Source: an uncultured Poribacteria bacterium
GTDB lineage: Bacteria; Poribacteria; WGA-4E; WGA-3G
Direction: 5' to 3'
Assembly: GCA_951828515.1 (NCBI GenBank)
Contig: OX639992.1
Coordinates: 3,636,217-3,700,216 of the forward strand
DNA: 64,000 nt
Shown here one piece after another: positions 43,868 to 52,637 of this stretch (position 1 is its first letter; each line of letters starts with the position of its first letter). The notes under the pieces were generated by a model. The model was not told the DNA's origin, did not search any database, and worked only from the letters and a program-made list of their open reading frames with translations. The position numbers were made by a program, and so were the translations under genes.

Positions 43868-45495
43868 TTTTCTTCCTCTTCCGAGTTATTAACTTTGCAT
43901 TGGTGGGAGAGGACCGTCGAGATGAAATCTCGGAAAAGTGGATGTGGGGCAAGCGGTTTCGATTGAAATTCAGGGTGAAATTGAGAACCTACCATCCACG
44001 GGTGTTCAGTCACTTCAGCAATTTCGACGAGACTCTCATCCGGCGACAGACCGCTAAAACAGAGACCCACTGACTCTAATTGTGAGCGGTACTGGTTATT
44101 CAATTCATAGCGATGACGGTGCCGCTCTACGATAATAGGTTGTTGATAGGCGGCATAACTTTTGGTGTTTTCTTTAAGGACGCACGGATAATGTCCAAGT
44201 CGCATTGTGGCACCGAGATCAGCCACAGCGCGTTGGTCATACATTAAATCTATAACAGGATGAGGCGTTTCTTCATCTACTTCCGTACTATTTGCGTTTT
44301 TTAGTTTCGCAACGTGTCGAGCATATTCAATCACCAGACACTGCATTCCAAGACACAATCCCAAATACGGGATCTTATTTTCACGTGCGTATCGTGCGGC
44401 AACCAGCATCCCTTCAATCCCGCGATAGCCGAATCCGCCCGGAATCAGGATCCCATCGGCGTTCTGAAAAACACTATCAAGGTCTGGATGTTCTGTGAGC
44501 GATTCAGCTTCTATCCACTCAATTTCAACAGACGCATCGTTAGCGATCCCGCCATGTTTGAGTGCTTCCTGTACGCTAATATACGCATCGCTGCCGGTTG
44601 TGTATTTTCCAACGATGGCGACTCTGGCTTGCCGATTCGGATTTTTGAGTTTTTCAACCATTGCTGCCCATTCAGCATCCATCGGTGGGCGCGCTTCAAG
44701 TCCGAGTCTTTTTAAAACGAGATGTCCCATACCTTGTCGTTCAAAATTGAGGGGGATTTCATCTACACATTTTGTGTCCAATCCCTCGAAAATATAGTCT
44801 GCACTAATGCCACAGAGGAGTGCTATTTTCTGCCGAAATGCCTCCTCCAGCGATTGGCTGGTACGACATAACAATAAATCCGGTTGGACACCGAGTTCTT
44901 GGAGTTTTCGGATACTATGTTGTGTCGGTTTGCTCTTGCTTTCGCCATTGGGTAACGTATAAATGAGAGAGACATGAAGGAACATTGTGTTCTCACGCCC
45001 TACCTCAACTGCCATCTGACGGATGGCTTCAACGAAAGGAGGCATCTCAAAGTCGCCAATCGTGCCGCCTATCTCTGTAATGACGATTTCAGCTTCGTTA
45101 TCCTTGCCAATCTGATAGATACGGCGTTTGATTTCATCTGTAATATGTGGGATCAGTTGCACGGTTTGACCGAGGTAGTCCCCTCGCCGCTCTTTTGCAA
45201 TCACTTCGCTATAGACAGAACCCGTAGTAAAGTTGGAATATTGATTCAGATCGATGCCGAGAAACCGTTCATAGTTCCCTATATCAAGATCCGTTTCTGC
45301 GCCATCATGGGTGACGAAAACCTCGCCATGTTGGAATGGGTTCATCACACCTGCATCTACATTGAGATATGGGTCAATCTTGACAACAATCACCTTAAAC
45401 CCGCGGTTGATGAGTAATCTACCGAGGGAGGCAGTTGTGATTCCTTTGCCGATACCTGAGATAACTCCGCCTGTCACGAAAATGTATTTTGTCAT
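43864..45495 (-). CDS. pyrG: CTP synthase
   Basis: 543 aa, the normal length. The N-terminal synthetase domain begins KYIFVTGGVISGIGKGITTASLGRLL with the P-loop, then KIDPYLNVDAGVMNPFQHGEVFV and EIGGTIGDFEMPPFVEAIRQ. The glutaminase domain has GFGYRGIEGML, LGLCLGMQCLVIEYAR with the nucleophile cysteine, and HPEFQSKP with the histidine. It converts UTP to CTP with glutamine as nitrogen donor. Ends in an acidic tail EEEEK, which overlaps larA by ATGA. It lies 10 bases after kdsB, whose product uses CTP. Confidence 0.98.
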   Translation of the reverse strand: MTKYIFVTGGVISGIGKGITTASLGRLLINRGFKVIVVKIDPYLNVDAGVMNPFQHGEVFVTHDGAETDLDIGNYERFLGIDLNQYSNFTTGSVYSEVIAKERRGDYLGQTVQLIPHITDEIKRRIYQIGKDNEAEIVITEIGGTIGDFEMPPFVEAIRQMAVEVGRENTMFLHVSLIYTLPNGESKSKPTQHSIRKLQELGVQPDLLLCRTSQSLEEAFRQKIALLCGISADYIFEGLDTKCVDEIPLNFERQGMGHLVLKRLGLEARPPMDAEWAAMVEKLKNPNRQARVAIVGKYTTGSDAYISVQEALKHGGIANDASVEIEWIEAESLTEHPDLDSVFQNADGILIPGGFGYRGIEGMLVAARYARENKIPYLGLCLGMQCLVIEYARHVAKLKNANSTEVDEETPHPVIDLMYDQRAVADLGATMRLGHYPCVLKENTKSYAAYQQPIIVERHRHRYELNNQYRSQLESVGLCFSGLSPDESLVEIAEVTEHPWMVGSQFHPEFQSKPLAPHPLFRDFISTVLSHQCKVNNSEEEEK

Positions 45496-45505
45496 GAAAT
45501 TTTCC

Positions 45506-46237
45506 TTATGAAGCCGCCAAAATCTGTTTCACCCGCTCCAAGTCGGCAGGAACATCAACCCCAATAAGCGGGATATCCGTTTCAACGACATAAATGGGGA
45601 TACCATGCTCTAAAAAGCGCAATTGTTCTAACCCTTCTGCGAGTTCGTAAGGTGTACTGCTCCACCTCGTGAACGCGAGAAGTTGCTCTCGACGGTAAGC
45701 GTACAAACCGACATGCCGATACACAGGGAACTGATGTAACTCTGCCTCGCCGACATTCCCGGGCATAGGTGCGCGTGAAAAGTACAACGCATCACCCTGA
45801 AGATCCGTAACGACTTTAACGACGTTAACGTCCCGATAATCTACGGCAGTTTCAACCCGCTGTTTTAGCGTGCAAACTTGCACCGCCGGTCTGTCAATAA
45901 AAGGCTGCAGCATCATGTCTATCTGGGCAGGTTCAAGTAACGGTTCGTCTCCTTGGATATTGGCAACAATATCACACGTCAAACGTTCTGCGACAACGGC
46001 GACTCGTTCAGTACCTGTTGCGCATTCACCGGTCATCTGTACATTTCCACCGAAGCGTGTTACGGCATCATAAATCCGTTGGTCATCCGTAGCGACAATA
46101 ACTTCATCTAATGTTTTTGCGCGACACGCGCTTTCATAAACATGCTGCACCATCGGCTTCCCGAGCAGATTCGCCAACGGTTTGCCTTCAAAACGGCTTG
46201 AGGCATAGCGTGCTGGAATAATGCCTACACTTTGCAA
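45506..46237 (-). CDS. kdsB: 3-deoxy-manno-octulosonate cytidylyltransferase
   Basis: About 243 aa. The TTG at 46237 is chosen because AGGGAG lies 6 bases upstream and the product then begins MQSVGIIPARYASSRFEGKPLA like other KdsB; a GTG at 46252 would add five residues. Motifs: PARYASSRFEGKPL (nucleotide-binding loop), CATGTERVAVVAE, IVANIQGDEPL, LYFSRAPMPG and HVGLYAYRREQLL. The enzyme makes CMP-Kdo for lipopolysaccharide, which indicates an outer membrane. It leads the run kdsB-pyrG-larA-dctQ-dctM. Confidence 0.95.
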   Translation of the reverse strand: MQSVGIIPARYASSRFEGKPLANLLGKPMVQHVYESACRAKTLDEVIVATDDQRIYDAVTRFGGNVQMTGECATGTERVAVVAERLTCDIVANIQGDEPLLEPAQIDMMLQPFIDRPAVQVCTLKQRVETAVDYRDVNVVKVVTDLQGDALYFSRAPMPGNVGEAELHQFPVYRHVGLYAYRREQLLAFTRWSSTPYELAEGLEQLRFLEHGIPIYVVETDIPLIGVDVPADLERVKQILAAS

Positions 46238-46343
46238 CCTTCGCTCCCTCACAAAACCCTAAATTTCTGTATTTTTCCTAATCGTATTCCAAATCAGTTT
46301 AACCTAAAGCGGAGTTAAAATCAAGATTTTTTTTCGTTTTTGG

Positions 46344-46373
46344 TTGCAGACCCGAATGAAAAAATGGTACACT
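46344..46373 (+). promoter_or_regulatory. Promoter of the tandem LamG genes
   Basis: TTGCAG (46344-46349), 18-base spacer, TACACT (46368-46373), 67 bases before the first LamG start. Confidence 0.5.
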
Positions 46374-46440
46374 TTAAGATAAATGAATCGCTTTGTAAAT
46401 AAAGTGAAAGAATGGTTATCTAAAGGAGAATCTCAAAAAA

Positions 46441-47277
46441 ATGAAACGGAACCTAATATTTACAACACTGACTTATAAGTTAATACCTTATCTTGTCTGT
46501 CTACTTCTGATAGGCACTCTCTGTGTACCTACGGCAGAAGTTTTTTCAGCTGATGTTTTAGACCCGGATTTGGTGCTGTACTTCGATTACGAGGATTTCA
46601 ACGGTGGCACCGTCGCTGAAAAATCTGGACGCGGTTACGACGGCAAGATTAATGGCAAAGTCACACAATCCAATGATGGGAAATTCGGCAAAGCCGGCCA
46701 TTTCGCAGCCGGTAGTTTTTTGGATTTAGATGGACCCAACGTTAAGCCTGAAAACATCCCTACCGAGGGTATGAGTATCGTCGCTTGGATTAACGTTGAA
46801 GCCGTATCGGATATGGCGATTTTCAATGCCCGTGCAGGTGATAATACATGGCTTGTCCATCCAGAGGCACGCGGCAATGGAAATTATCGTTGGCTCAATC
46901 GGAGCCAAGGTGGAACGACTATCTTTGACATTCGCGCTGGAGATAACAAGGCAAATCAATGGCAGCATTACGCTGGCACGTTCAGCCGCGCCGACGGGTT
47001 AGCTGTACTTTACATCAATGGAAAAAATGTCGGTGAAGAAAAAGCGCGCGCCGGTACGCCTATCGCAGGAGACTGGGACCAGGGCGCACGTGTCGGTTTT
47101 AATATCGATAGCAAACGTCCTTTCACCGGATTGATGGATGACCTCAACGTCTGGAAACGTGGGTTGACAGAGGAGGAAGTCAATGGCATTATGAATGATG
47201 GTGTCGACGCATTTCTTGCTGTGGAAGCACACGGTAAACTGGCGACTGCTTGGGGAAAACTTAAGGCATCAAAGTAA
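46441..47277 (+). CDS. Secreted LamG-domain protein with WGKLK tail, first of a tandem pair
   Basis: 278 aa; AAAGGAG precedes the ATG. Signal peptide about 1-36, ending EVFSA. LamG body: DLVLYFDYEDFNGGTVAEKSG, GYDGKING, GMSIVAWINVEAVSDMAIFNAR, NQWQHYAGTFSRADGLAVLYING, RPFTGLMDDLNVWKRGLTEEEVNGIM. It ends VEAHGKLATAWGKLKASK. The following gene is a close copy with the same upstream TCTAAAGGAG leader, so both arose by tandem duplication. Glycan binding outside the cell is the likely role from the fold. Confidence 0.9.
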   Translation: MKRNLIFTTLTYKLIPYLVCLLLIGTLCVPTAEVFSADVLDPDLVLYFDYEDFNGGTVAEKSGRGYDGKINGKVTQSNDGKFGKAGHFAAGSFLDLDGPNVKPENIPTEGMSIVAWINVEAVSDMAIFNARAGDNTWLVHPEARGNGNYRWLNRSQGGTTIFDIRAGDNKANQWQHYAGTFSRADGLAVLYINGKNVGEEKARAGTPIAGDWDQGARVGFNIDSKRPFTGLMDDLNVWKRGLTEEEVNGIMNDGVDAFLAVEAHGKLATAWGKLKASK

Positions 47278-47351
47278 GACGAAACCTGTGAAAATGGCTA
47301 CATGCTATAAAACGGTAGAAAGATGGTTCATCTAAAGGAGGATTTCAAAGG

Positions 47352-48170
47352 ATGAAACGAAACTTTACACTAACCCCTTATCTGATGTGTCTACTTCTGA
47401 TAGGCACTTTCTGTGTACCTACGGTAGAAGTTTTTTCAGCCGATGTTTTAGACCCGGATTTGGTGCTGTACTTCGACTATGAAGACTTCGACGGAGATAC
47501 CGTCGTTGAAAAATCTGGAAATAGTTACGATGGCAAGATCGATGGAGATGTCACACAATCCGATGACGGAAAGTTCGGGAAAGCCGGCAAATTCGCAGCC
47601 GGCGGTTTTCTGGATTTAGATGGATCCACTGTTAAGGCTGAGGACATCCCTACCGAAGGCATGAGTATTGTGGCGTGGCTCAACGTTGAATCTGTCGCGG
47701 ATATGGCGATTTTCAACGCCCGTGCAAGTGATAATACATGGCTTGTACACCCCGAAGCACGCGGCGATGGAAACTATCGTTGGCTCAATCGGAGTCCAGG
47801 TGGCACAACGATATTCGACATCCGAGCTGGCGAAAACAAAGCCGATGAATGGATACACTACGCTGGCACGTTCAGCCGCGCCGACGGGTTAGCTGTACTA
47901 TACATCAACGGTGAGAATGTCGGTGAAGAGAAGGCACGGGTTGGCACACCTATCGCAGGAGACTGGGGGCAGGGGGCAAGAGTCGGTCGTAACATCGACG
48001 ACAATCGTCCTTTCACCGGACTGATGGATGACCTTAACATCTGGAAACGTGGGTTGACAGAGGAAGAGGTCAATGATATTATGAACAACGGTCTTGGAGC
48101 ATCGCTCACAGCAGTAGAAGCACGAGGCAAACTCGCAACGACCTGGAGTAGACTTAAGACCTCAAGGTAA
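47352..48170 (+). CDS. Secreted LamG-domain protein with WSRLK tail, second of a tandem pair
   Basis: 272 aa; TCTAAAGGAGG precedes the ATG. Roughly three quarters identical by eye to the preceding protein, with the same signal peptide core (LLLIGTFCVPTVEVFSA) and the same LamG strings. It ends VEARGKLATTWSRLKTSR; here the tail glycine is replaced by serine, the only such change among seven. 74 bases separate the two genes, and no terminator is seen between them, so they are probably cotranscribed. Confidence 0.9.
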   Translation: MKRNFTLTPYLMCLLLIGTFCVPTVEVFSADVLDPDLVLYFDYEDFDGDTVVEKSGNSYDGKIDGDVTQSDDGKFGKAGKFAAGGFLDLDGSTVKAEDIPTEGMSIVAWLNVESVADMAIFNARASDNTWLVHPEARGDGNYRWLNRSPGGTTIFDIRAGENKADEWIHYAGTFSRADGLAVLYINGENVGEEKARVGTPIAGDWGQGARVGRNIDDNRPFTGLMDDLNIWKRGLTEEEVNDIMNNGLGASLTAVEARGKLATTWSRLKTSR

Positions 48171-48212
48171 CGCAAACTTACAAAACTGGGAAGGATTTGA
48201 ACGATCTTCCAA

Positions 48213-48237
48213 CAGGCGCGCTTCATCGGTGCGCCTG
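48213..48237 (+). terminator. G+C-rich hairpin after the tandem LamG genes
   Basis: CAGGCGC (48213-48219) pairs with GCGCCTG (48231-48237) around 11 bases. No T run follows, so it could also work for the converging HTH gene. Confidence 0.45.
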
Positions 48238-48291
48238 CACAATTTGCGTAAGCTTTGAAGAGAAAGGGATACTTGGAGATGCCGGAACGAG

Positions 48292-48582
48292 TTATGGATC
48301 GGATGGCGTGGACGGTGGATCCTCTTCCGATGCGTCAGGCTCCGTGGTAGTCTCTGAAGATGAACATGTACTTAATGCTTTGGCAAGATAGTTCTCTTCG
48401 GAAAGTAGGTCTTTATTGGCACGGAGACTCGCTTCATGGAACCGATAGTTATCTTCACCGAGTCGATAGTAATACTGGAGGTGTCCAGCACTAACCGCCT
48501 GTTTGAGATCTACGGGTGAGATATTTAACATCGCTGCTGCTTCTTTTAGGTTATATTCAACCACGACATTGCGTATTTGCAT
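48292..48582 (-). CDS. Small MerR/excisionase-like helix-turn-helix protein
   Basis: 96 aa; GGAGATAAGAAG precedes the ATG. VVEYNLKEAAAMLNISPVDLKQAVSAGHLQYYYRLGEDNYRF has the layout of a MerR/AlpA-type winged helix that selects a helix-turn-helix followed by a Y-x-x-G-x-x-x-YRF wing. The C-terminal third is acidic and low-complexity (SSSETTTEPDASEEDPPSTPSDP). It may be a small DNA-binding regulator. Target unknown. Confidence 0.75.
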   Translation of the reverse strand: MQIRNVVVEYNLKEAAAMLNISPVDLKQAVSAGHLQYYYRLGEDNYRFHEASLRANKDLLSEENYLAKALSTCSSSETTTEPDASEEDPPSTPSDP

Positions 48583-48783
48583 CTTCTTATCTCCATTTTC
48601 AGCAGTGTGACATGCGTCTGGCTTAAGCGTATACTAAACACCGAAGAACAGCGTAACCTCAGCAGCGGGGAAATCTTATCTGTGTAGAAGGAAAAGTGCG
48701 GTTGTTAATTCTGCCTACCCATGAGTCCAATGTAATTGTAGATTTTACCATAAAATTGTGGAAGATACAACATAATATAATAG

Positions 48784-49419
48784 ATGGAGTCAGATTGTTC
48801 GATGCAGTATCGGTGTACAATTTACACACTCTCAAAATCTCTTAAATCGGCACTTATATGTGCCATGTTTTTCTGCACTCTTATAACGGGATTTGAAGCG
48901 AATGCCGAAAACTTTCTATCGACATGGGACCAGACCCTCTTTGATCGTATCTATGATGCGCCGCCACACCGAGAACCGATGTGGACACTCATGGAAGGGA
49001 TAACAGAATTTGGGCATTATCGGGCAGTTATGGGACTTTCTATTCTCCTCATGGCTTACGGTGATGAAGCACATCAGGAAACTGGAAGGCTTTTGTCTTC
49101 CGCATTCCTCGGGACTGGGTTGGTAACGTTTGGTATGAAAAGGTTAATTGGTCGGAAACGTCCGCTTGATGAGAGTTTGGGGAATCCGGCTTTTCCGTCT
49201 GGACATACATCCTTGGCGTTCAGTTCAGCAACGATTTTAGGGTATCGGTATCCGAAATGGCGAATTCCGCTCTACATTGGGGCAGGGCTTGTCGGTTTTT
49301 CGCGTATCTATCTCGGACGGCATTACACGTCAGATGTGATAGCCGGAGCAGCACTTGGTACAGCAATGGGAATGCTGGTCTGGCATCAGCGCGTCACGTT
49401 ATTGAAATGGGAATTTTAG
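48784..49419 (+). CDS. PAP2-family membrane phosphatase
   Basis: 211 aa from ATG 48784; the ATG at 48802, with GGAG 12 bases upstream, is an alternative. N-terminal signal or TM (ALICAMFFCTLITGFEANA). The three PAP2 motifs are complete: KRLIGRKRP, PAFPSGHTS and SRIYLGRHYTSDVIAG. TM segments flank them. Enzymes of this type dephosphorylate undecaprenyl pyrophosphate or phosphatidylglycerol phosphate at the outer face of the inner membrane. The exact lipid substrate is not readable. Confidence 0.92.
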   Translation: MESDCSMQYRCTIYTLSKSLKSALICAMFFCTLITGFEANAENFLSTWDQTLFDRIYDAPPHREPMWTLMEGITEFGHYRAVMGLSILLMAYGDEAHQETGRLLSSAFLGTGLVTFGMKRLIGRKRPLDESLGNPAFPSGHTSLAFSSATILGYRYPKWRIPLYIGAGLVGFSRIYLGRHYTSDVIAGAALGTAMGMLVWHQRVTLLKWEF

Positions 49420-49472
49420 GGGTTTCAAAACGCTGTTTAGCGTAACTGAACTATTACCAACAATTAAAACCT

Positions 49473-49501
49473 TTGACAATAAAACGCACGCGACGTAAAA
49501 T
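49473..49501 (+). promoter_or_regulatory. Promoter of the lipoprotein gene at 49.5 kb
   Basis: TTGACA (49473-49478), 17-base spacer, TAAAAT (49496-49501), 25 bases before the start codon. Confidence 0.65.
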
Positions 49502-49526
49502 ATAATAATATAGGAGGGTAAGACTG

Positions 49527-50300
49527 ATGAGCCATACCAAAGATCGCATACATTTCCGGTATCAGATTATAGGCAAAATCGGTATGCTTCTCTTAATAGG
49601 AGTGTTATCAGCAGGATGTGCTGTCCCACCGCAACCTTCAGTTGATGTCTATATGGAACCCATCGTGGGACGTTTTGACGCACAGATTGATCCAGAAACT
49701 GGGGCAGCGACCGTCGAAAAAAAGGGAATTGCCGTCACTATAAAACCGTTTGATGAGGTAGAACTGTTCGCACTCACCGAAGATCCGGGAGTGAATCCGT
49801 ATCTCTTGGTTGAGAAGAGTGGTGCTGTTGAACCTATCTATACGGTATTCGACATTATAGTCCATAACCGAGATAACCGACGCGTCTTAGTTGGCGATAC
49901 AGCCATCCTCATTGATAGAAACGGCGGGCAATACGCCAATCTATCCAACGATTATTTCGACGCACTCTATGACAACGTAGATCTTTCAGAGGGGAACACT
50001 TGGGAGGGAGGTTACCCTTATATGCCTACGTCTTACGGTTACTATCCCTACCACGGTTACTACCAATCTTACATAGATGCCGAGGCACTTGAGTTGGGGC
50101 GTATTGTGATAGAGGATCACATCTTTGAAGGCGCGAAGTTGTTCTCCGGTGCGAAACGGAGCGGTTTCTTAATCTTCGATCGACTTGAGAGTGCCGCCAC
50201 AGATATTCGTATCGTTGTCCCTCAAGTTCGGATAGTCCATCCGGACGGTAAAGAGGACAAATTGGAATTTAAGATTGACTTTAGACAGGTCCTGCCATAA
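49527..50300 (+). CDS. Lipoprotein of unknown function
   Basis: 257 aa; TAGGAGGGT precedes the ATG. Lipobox LSAGC near residue 31, after a longer than usual N-terminal region. The mature part is mostly beta (GIAVTIKPFDEVELFAL, YTVFDIIVHNRDNRRVLVGDTAILIDRNGGQY) with a tyrosine-rich insert YPYMPTSYGYYPYHGYYQSY. IFDRLESAATDIRIVVPQVRI near the end is like the surface-exposed beta domains of outer-membrane lipoproteins. No family recognised. It precedes the livKHM genes on the same strand by 78 bases. Confidence 0.85.
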   Translation: MSHTKDRIHFRYQIIGKIGMLLLIGVLSAGCAVPPQPSVDVYMEPIVGRFDAQIDPETGAATVEKKGIAVTIKPFDEVELFALTEDPGVNPYLLVEKSGAVEPIYTVFDIIVHNRDNRRVLVGDTAILIDRNGGQYANLSNDYFDALYDNVDLSEGNTWEGGYPYMPTSYGYYPYHGYYQSYIDAEALELGRIVIEDHIFEGAKLFSGAKRSGFLIFDRLESAATDIRIVVPQVRIVHPDGKEDKLEFKIDFRQVLP

Positions 50301-50378
50301 AATAACGATAATCTCAATGGCTTAATACAGGTTAACAACGCAGAACTTGCCATTGTAATGAAGGGAGTACATAATAAA

Positions 50379-51566
50379 ATGAGGAATTGTATTATAACAT
50401 TGTTGATAGTCGGATTTGTATCTATTTGGGGATGCCAACCTGCGAGCCAAGACAAGCAGGAAACCCAGAGAGAACTCAAAGTTGCTGTAGCAGGCCCCTT
50501 TACAGGGAACGCAGCAGCATTTGGGGAAATGATTAAACGTGGTGCTGAACTCCGAGAAAAAGAGATTAATGACACTGGTGGAATCAATGGTATGAAACTG
50601 GACCTCGACTTTGGAGATGATGCCGGTACAGAAAGGGAAGCGAAACTTGTCGCTACACGTTTTGCTACAGATAGGCGGATCCTCGCTGTCGTTGGGCATT
50701 TTAACAGCGCATGTTCTTTAGCTGGTAAAGGTATCTACGCCGATAATGGCGTCGTTGAGTTGTCCCCGGGTTCAACAAATGTAAGTGTCTGTGAAGGTAG
50801 TGATTGGACTTTTAGGAATTTGTATCGAGATGATTTCCAAGGTCAATTTATTGCCAAATATATTAAAAACATCTTGACGGAATATCAGTCCGTCGGTGTC
50901 CTTTTTGATAACGACGACTACGGTAGAGGTCTTAGAGATGCCTTCGTTGCAGAAGCCGAGAAGATTGAACTCAACATCGTCGCCTCCGAAGCGTATGACC
51001 GTGATAACACGGATTTCAAAGCGCAACTTACGAGTATTAAGGCGAAGAATCCAGATATTATTTTCATTTCTGGTCTTTATGGACAAGCCGGTCTAATTGT
51101 GAAGCAGGCTCGTGAATCAGGAATCACCGCGCAGTTTTTCGGCGCGGATGGTGTGGATTCCCCTGATTTTCTCACAATCGCAGGTCCCGCCGCAGAGGGC
51201 ACTTACCTCACAACACCCTTTACATTTGGTGGAGGTGGGGAAGAAGCAGCACGAGTCGCAGAAGCATTTGAAACCGAGTTTGGAGTTCCCCCAGATACGT
51301 GGGCGGCGTTAACGTACGACGCGATGGGCATGATTGCTGAAGCGATTGAAAAAACCTATAATAAGGATGCTACCCTCGCCGAAAATCGAAAAGCCATTCG
51401 CGATCATTTGGCATCCTTAGATACACCAGAAGAAGGATATAGGGGGATTACTGGGTTAACCTATTTTGACAAAAATGGGGACACTGTCAATAAGCCCGCC
51501 TACGTCAAAATCGTTAAAGACGGGGAATTTACGACTGCTTCTCAGCAGATGCTCAACCTTGAATAA
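50379..51566 (+). CDS. Branched-chain amino acid ABC importer binding lipoprotein (LivK-like)
   Basis: 395 aa from the ATG at 50379, with AAGGGAG 11 bases upstream; an ATG at 50358 has none. Lipobox WGC near residue 19. The type I periplasmic-binding fold is clear: LKVAVAGPFTGNAAAFGEMIKRGAELREKEINDTGGINGMKL, AVVGHFNSACSLAGKGIYADNGVVELSPGST, VGVLFDNDDYGRGLRDAF, DIIFISGLYGQAGLIVKQARE, FGADGVDSPDF and TWAALTYDAMGMIAEAI. It binds leucine/isoleucine/valine or other amides; the ligand is not readable. livH and livM follow. Confidence 0.93.
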   Translation: MRNCIITLLIVGFVSIWGCQPASQDKQETQRELKVAVAGPFTGNAAAFGEMIKRGAELREKEINDTGGINGMKLDLDFGDDAGTEREAKLVATRFATDRRILAVVGHFNSACSLAGKGIYADNGVVELSPGSTNVSVCEGSDWTFRNLYRDDFQGQFIAKYIKNILTEYQSVGVLFDNDDYGRGLRDAFVAEAEKIELNIVASEAYDRDNTDFKAQLTSIKAKNPDIIFISGLYGQAGLIVKQARESGITAQFFGADGVDSPDFLTIAGPAAEGTYLTTPFTFGGGGEEAARVAEAFETEFGVPPDTWAALTYDAMGMIAEAIEKTYNKDATLAENRKAIRDHLASLDTPEEGYRGITGLTYFDKNGDTVNKPAYVKIVKDGEFTTASQQMLNLE

Positions 51567-51670
51567 CGATGTATTCTAATTCCAAAGCGTCTGGAATGTG
51601 GAAGAAAATATGAAAATTAAAAATTTTCGTAAATTTTTCCAAAGGGACAAATAGTAGGGATTCAAGTATT

Positions 51671-52624
51671 ATGGAGCAATTTTCACAACAATTGATTAAC
51701 GCCCTGGTCCTTGGCGGTATTTATGCTCTTATTGCTGTCGGCTACACGATGGTTTATGGCATTATCCAATTGATTAACTTCGCACACGGCGAAATTTTCA
51801 TGTTTGGCGCGTATTTCGCTTTTACCTTGATCACAGTTTTTAACCTACCATTTTGGGTTGCACTTCCTATCAGTATGCTTCTCTGTGCTGGAATTGGAGT
51901 GTTGATGGACCTGGTTGCCTATCGACCACTACGCAACGCAGCACGTCTCTCAGCACTAATTACAGCGATCGGTGTTTCAATCGGTCTGCAAAACCTCGCT
52001 CGAATCATCTGGGGTGCAAGACAACGCCCTTTTCCATCAGAGACGCTACCGGCATTTTTAAGGCAAGGCATCCCGCCGATCGAGGCTCTACCAGCATTTA
52101 CCTTGACCGAGACCGCGATTGCACTCCCCGGTGGTGCTTACTTACCTTACCGGGACTTATCCATCATCCTCCTCGCTTTAATTCTAATGATTGCTTTAAA
52201 TCGATTAGTCTCCTTAACTAAGATCGGGAAAGCGATGCGGGCTTGTGCCCAAGATCGGGTTGCTGCCAATTTGATGGGGATCAATACGAACAAAGTCATT
52301 GCTATAACATTTGCTATTGGTTCCGCTTTAGGAGCGGTTGCGGGCGTGATGGTTGGCGTGCGCGAAATTATTGAACCAACGATGGGATACTATAAGGGAG
52401 TCGCCGCGTTTGCCGCGGCTGTCCTCGGCGGAATCGGAAATATTACTGGGGCAATGCTCGGAGGACTTCTCATAGGATTCGCTGAAGTCTTTGGAGCTGG
52501 CTATATTCCGTACGGCTACGGTTCTGGATATCGGGTAGCTATTGCCTATATTGTCATGATTATTGTTATTATCATCCGTCCTACTGGGATGTTTGGGAAA
52601 TCAACGACTGGAACTCGCGCCTAA
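51671..52624 (+). CDS. livH: Branched-chain amino acid ABC importer permease (LivH-like)
   Basis: 317 aa with eight or so TM segments. Landmarks: LINALVLGGIYALIAVGYTMVYGIIQLINFAHGEIFMFGAY, RPLRNAARLSALITAIGVSIGLQN, GKAMRACAQDRVAANLMGINTNKVIAITFAIGSALGAVAGV and GGIGNITGAMLGGLLIGFAE. The EAA-type loop (ACAQDRVAANLMGI) contacts the ATPase. A 104-base gap separates it from livK. The ATPase genes livG and livF are absent from the window. Confidence 0.96.
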   Translation: MEQFSQQLINALVLGGIYALIAVGYTMVYGIIQLINFAHGEIFMFGAYFAFTLITVFNLPFWVALPISMLLCAGIGVLMDLVAYRPLRNAARLSALITAIGVSIGLQNLARIIWGARQRPFPSETLPAFLRQGIPPIEALPAFTLTETAIALPGGAYLPYRDLSIILLALILMIALNRLVSLTKIGKAMRACAQDRVAANLMGINTNKVIAITFAIGSALGAVAGVMVGVREIIEPTMGYYKGVAAFAAAVLGGIGNITGAMLGGLLIGFAEVFGAGYIPYGYGSGYRVAIAYIVMIIVIIIRPTGMFGKSTTGTRA

Positions 52625-52637
52625 ATTGGGGTCCAGG

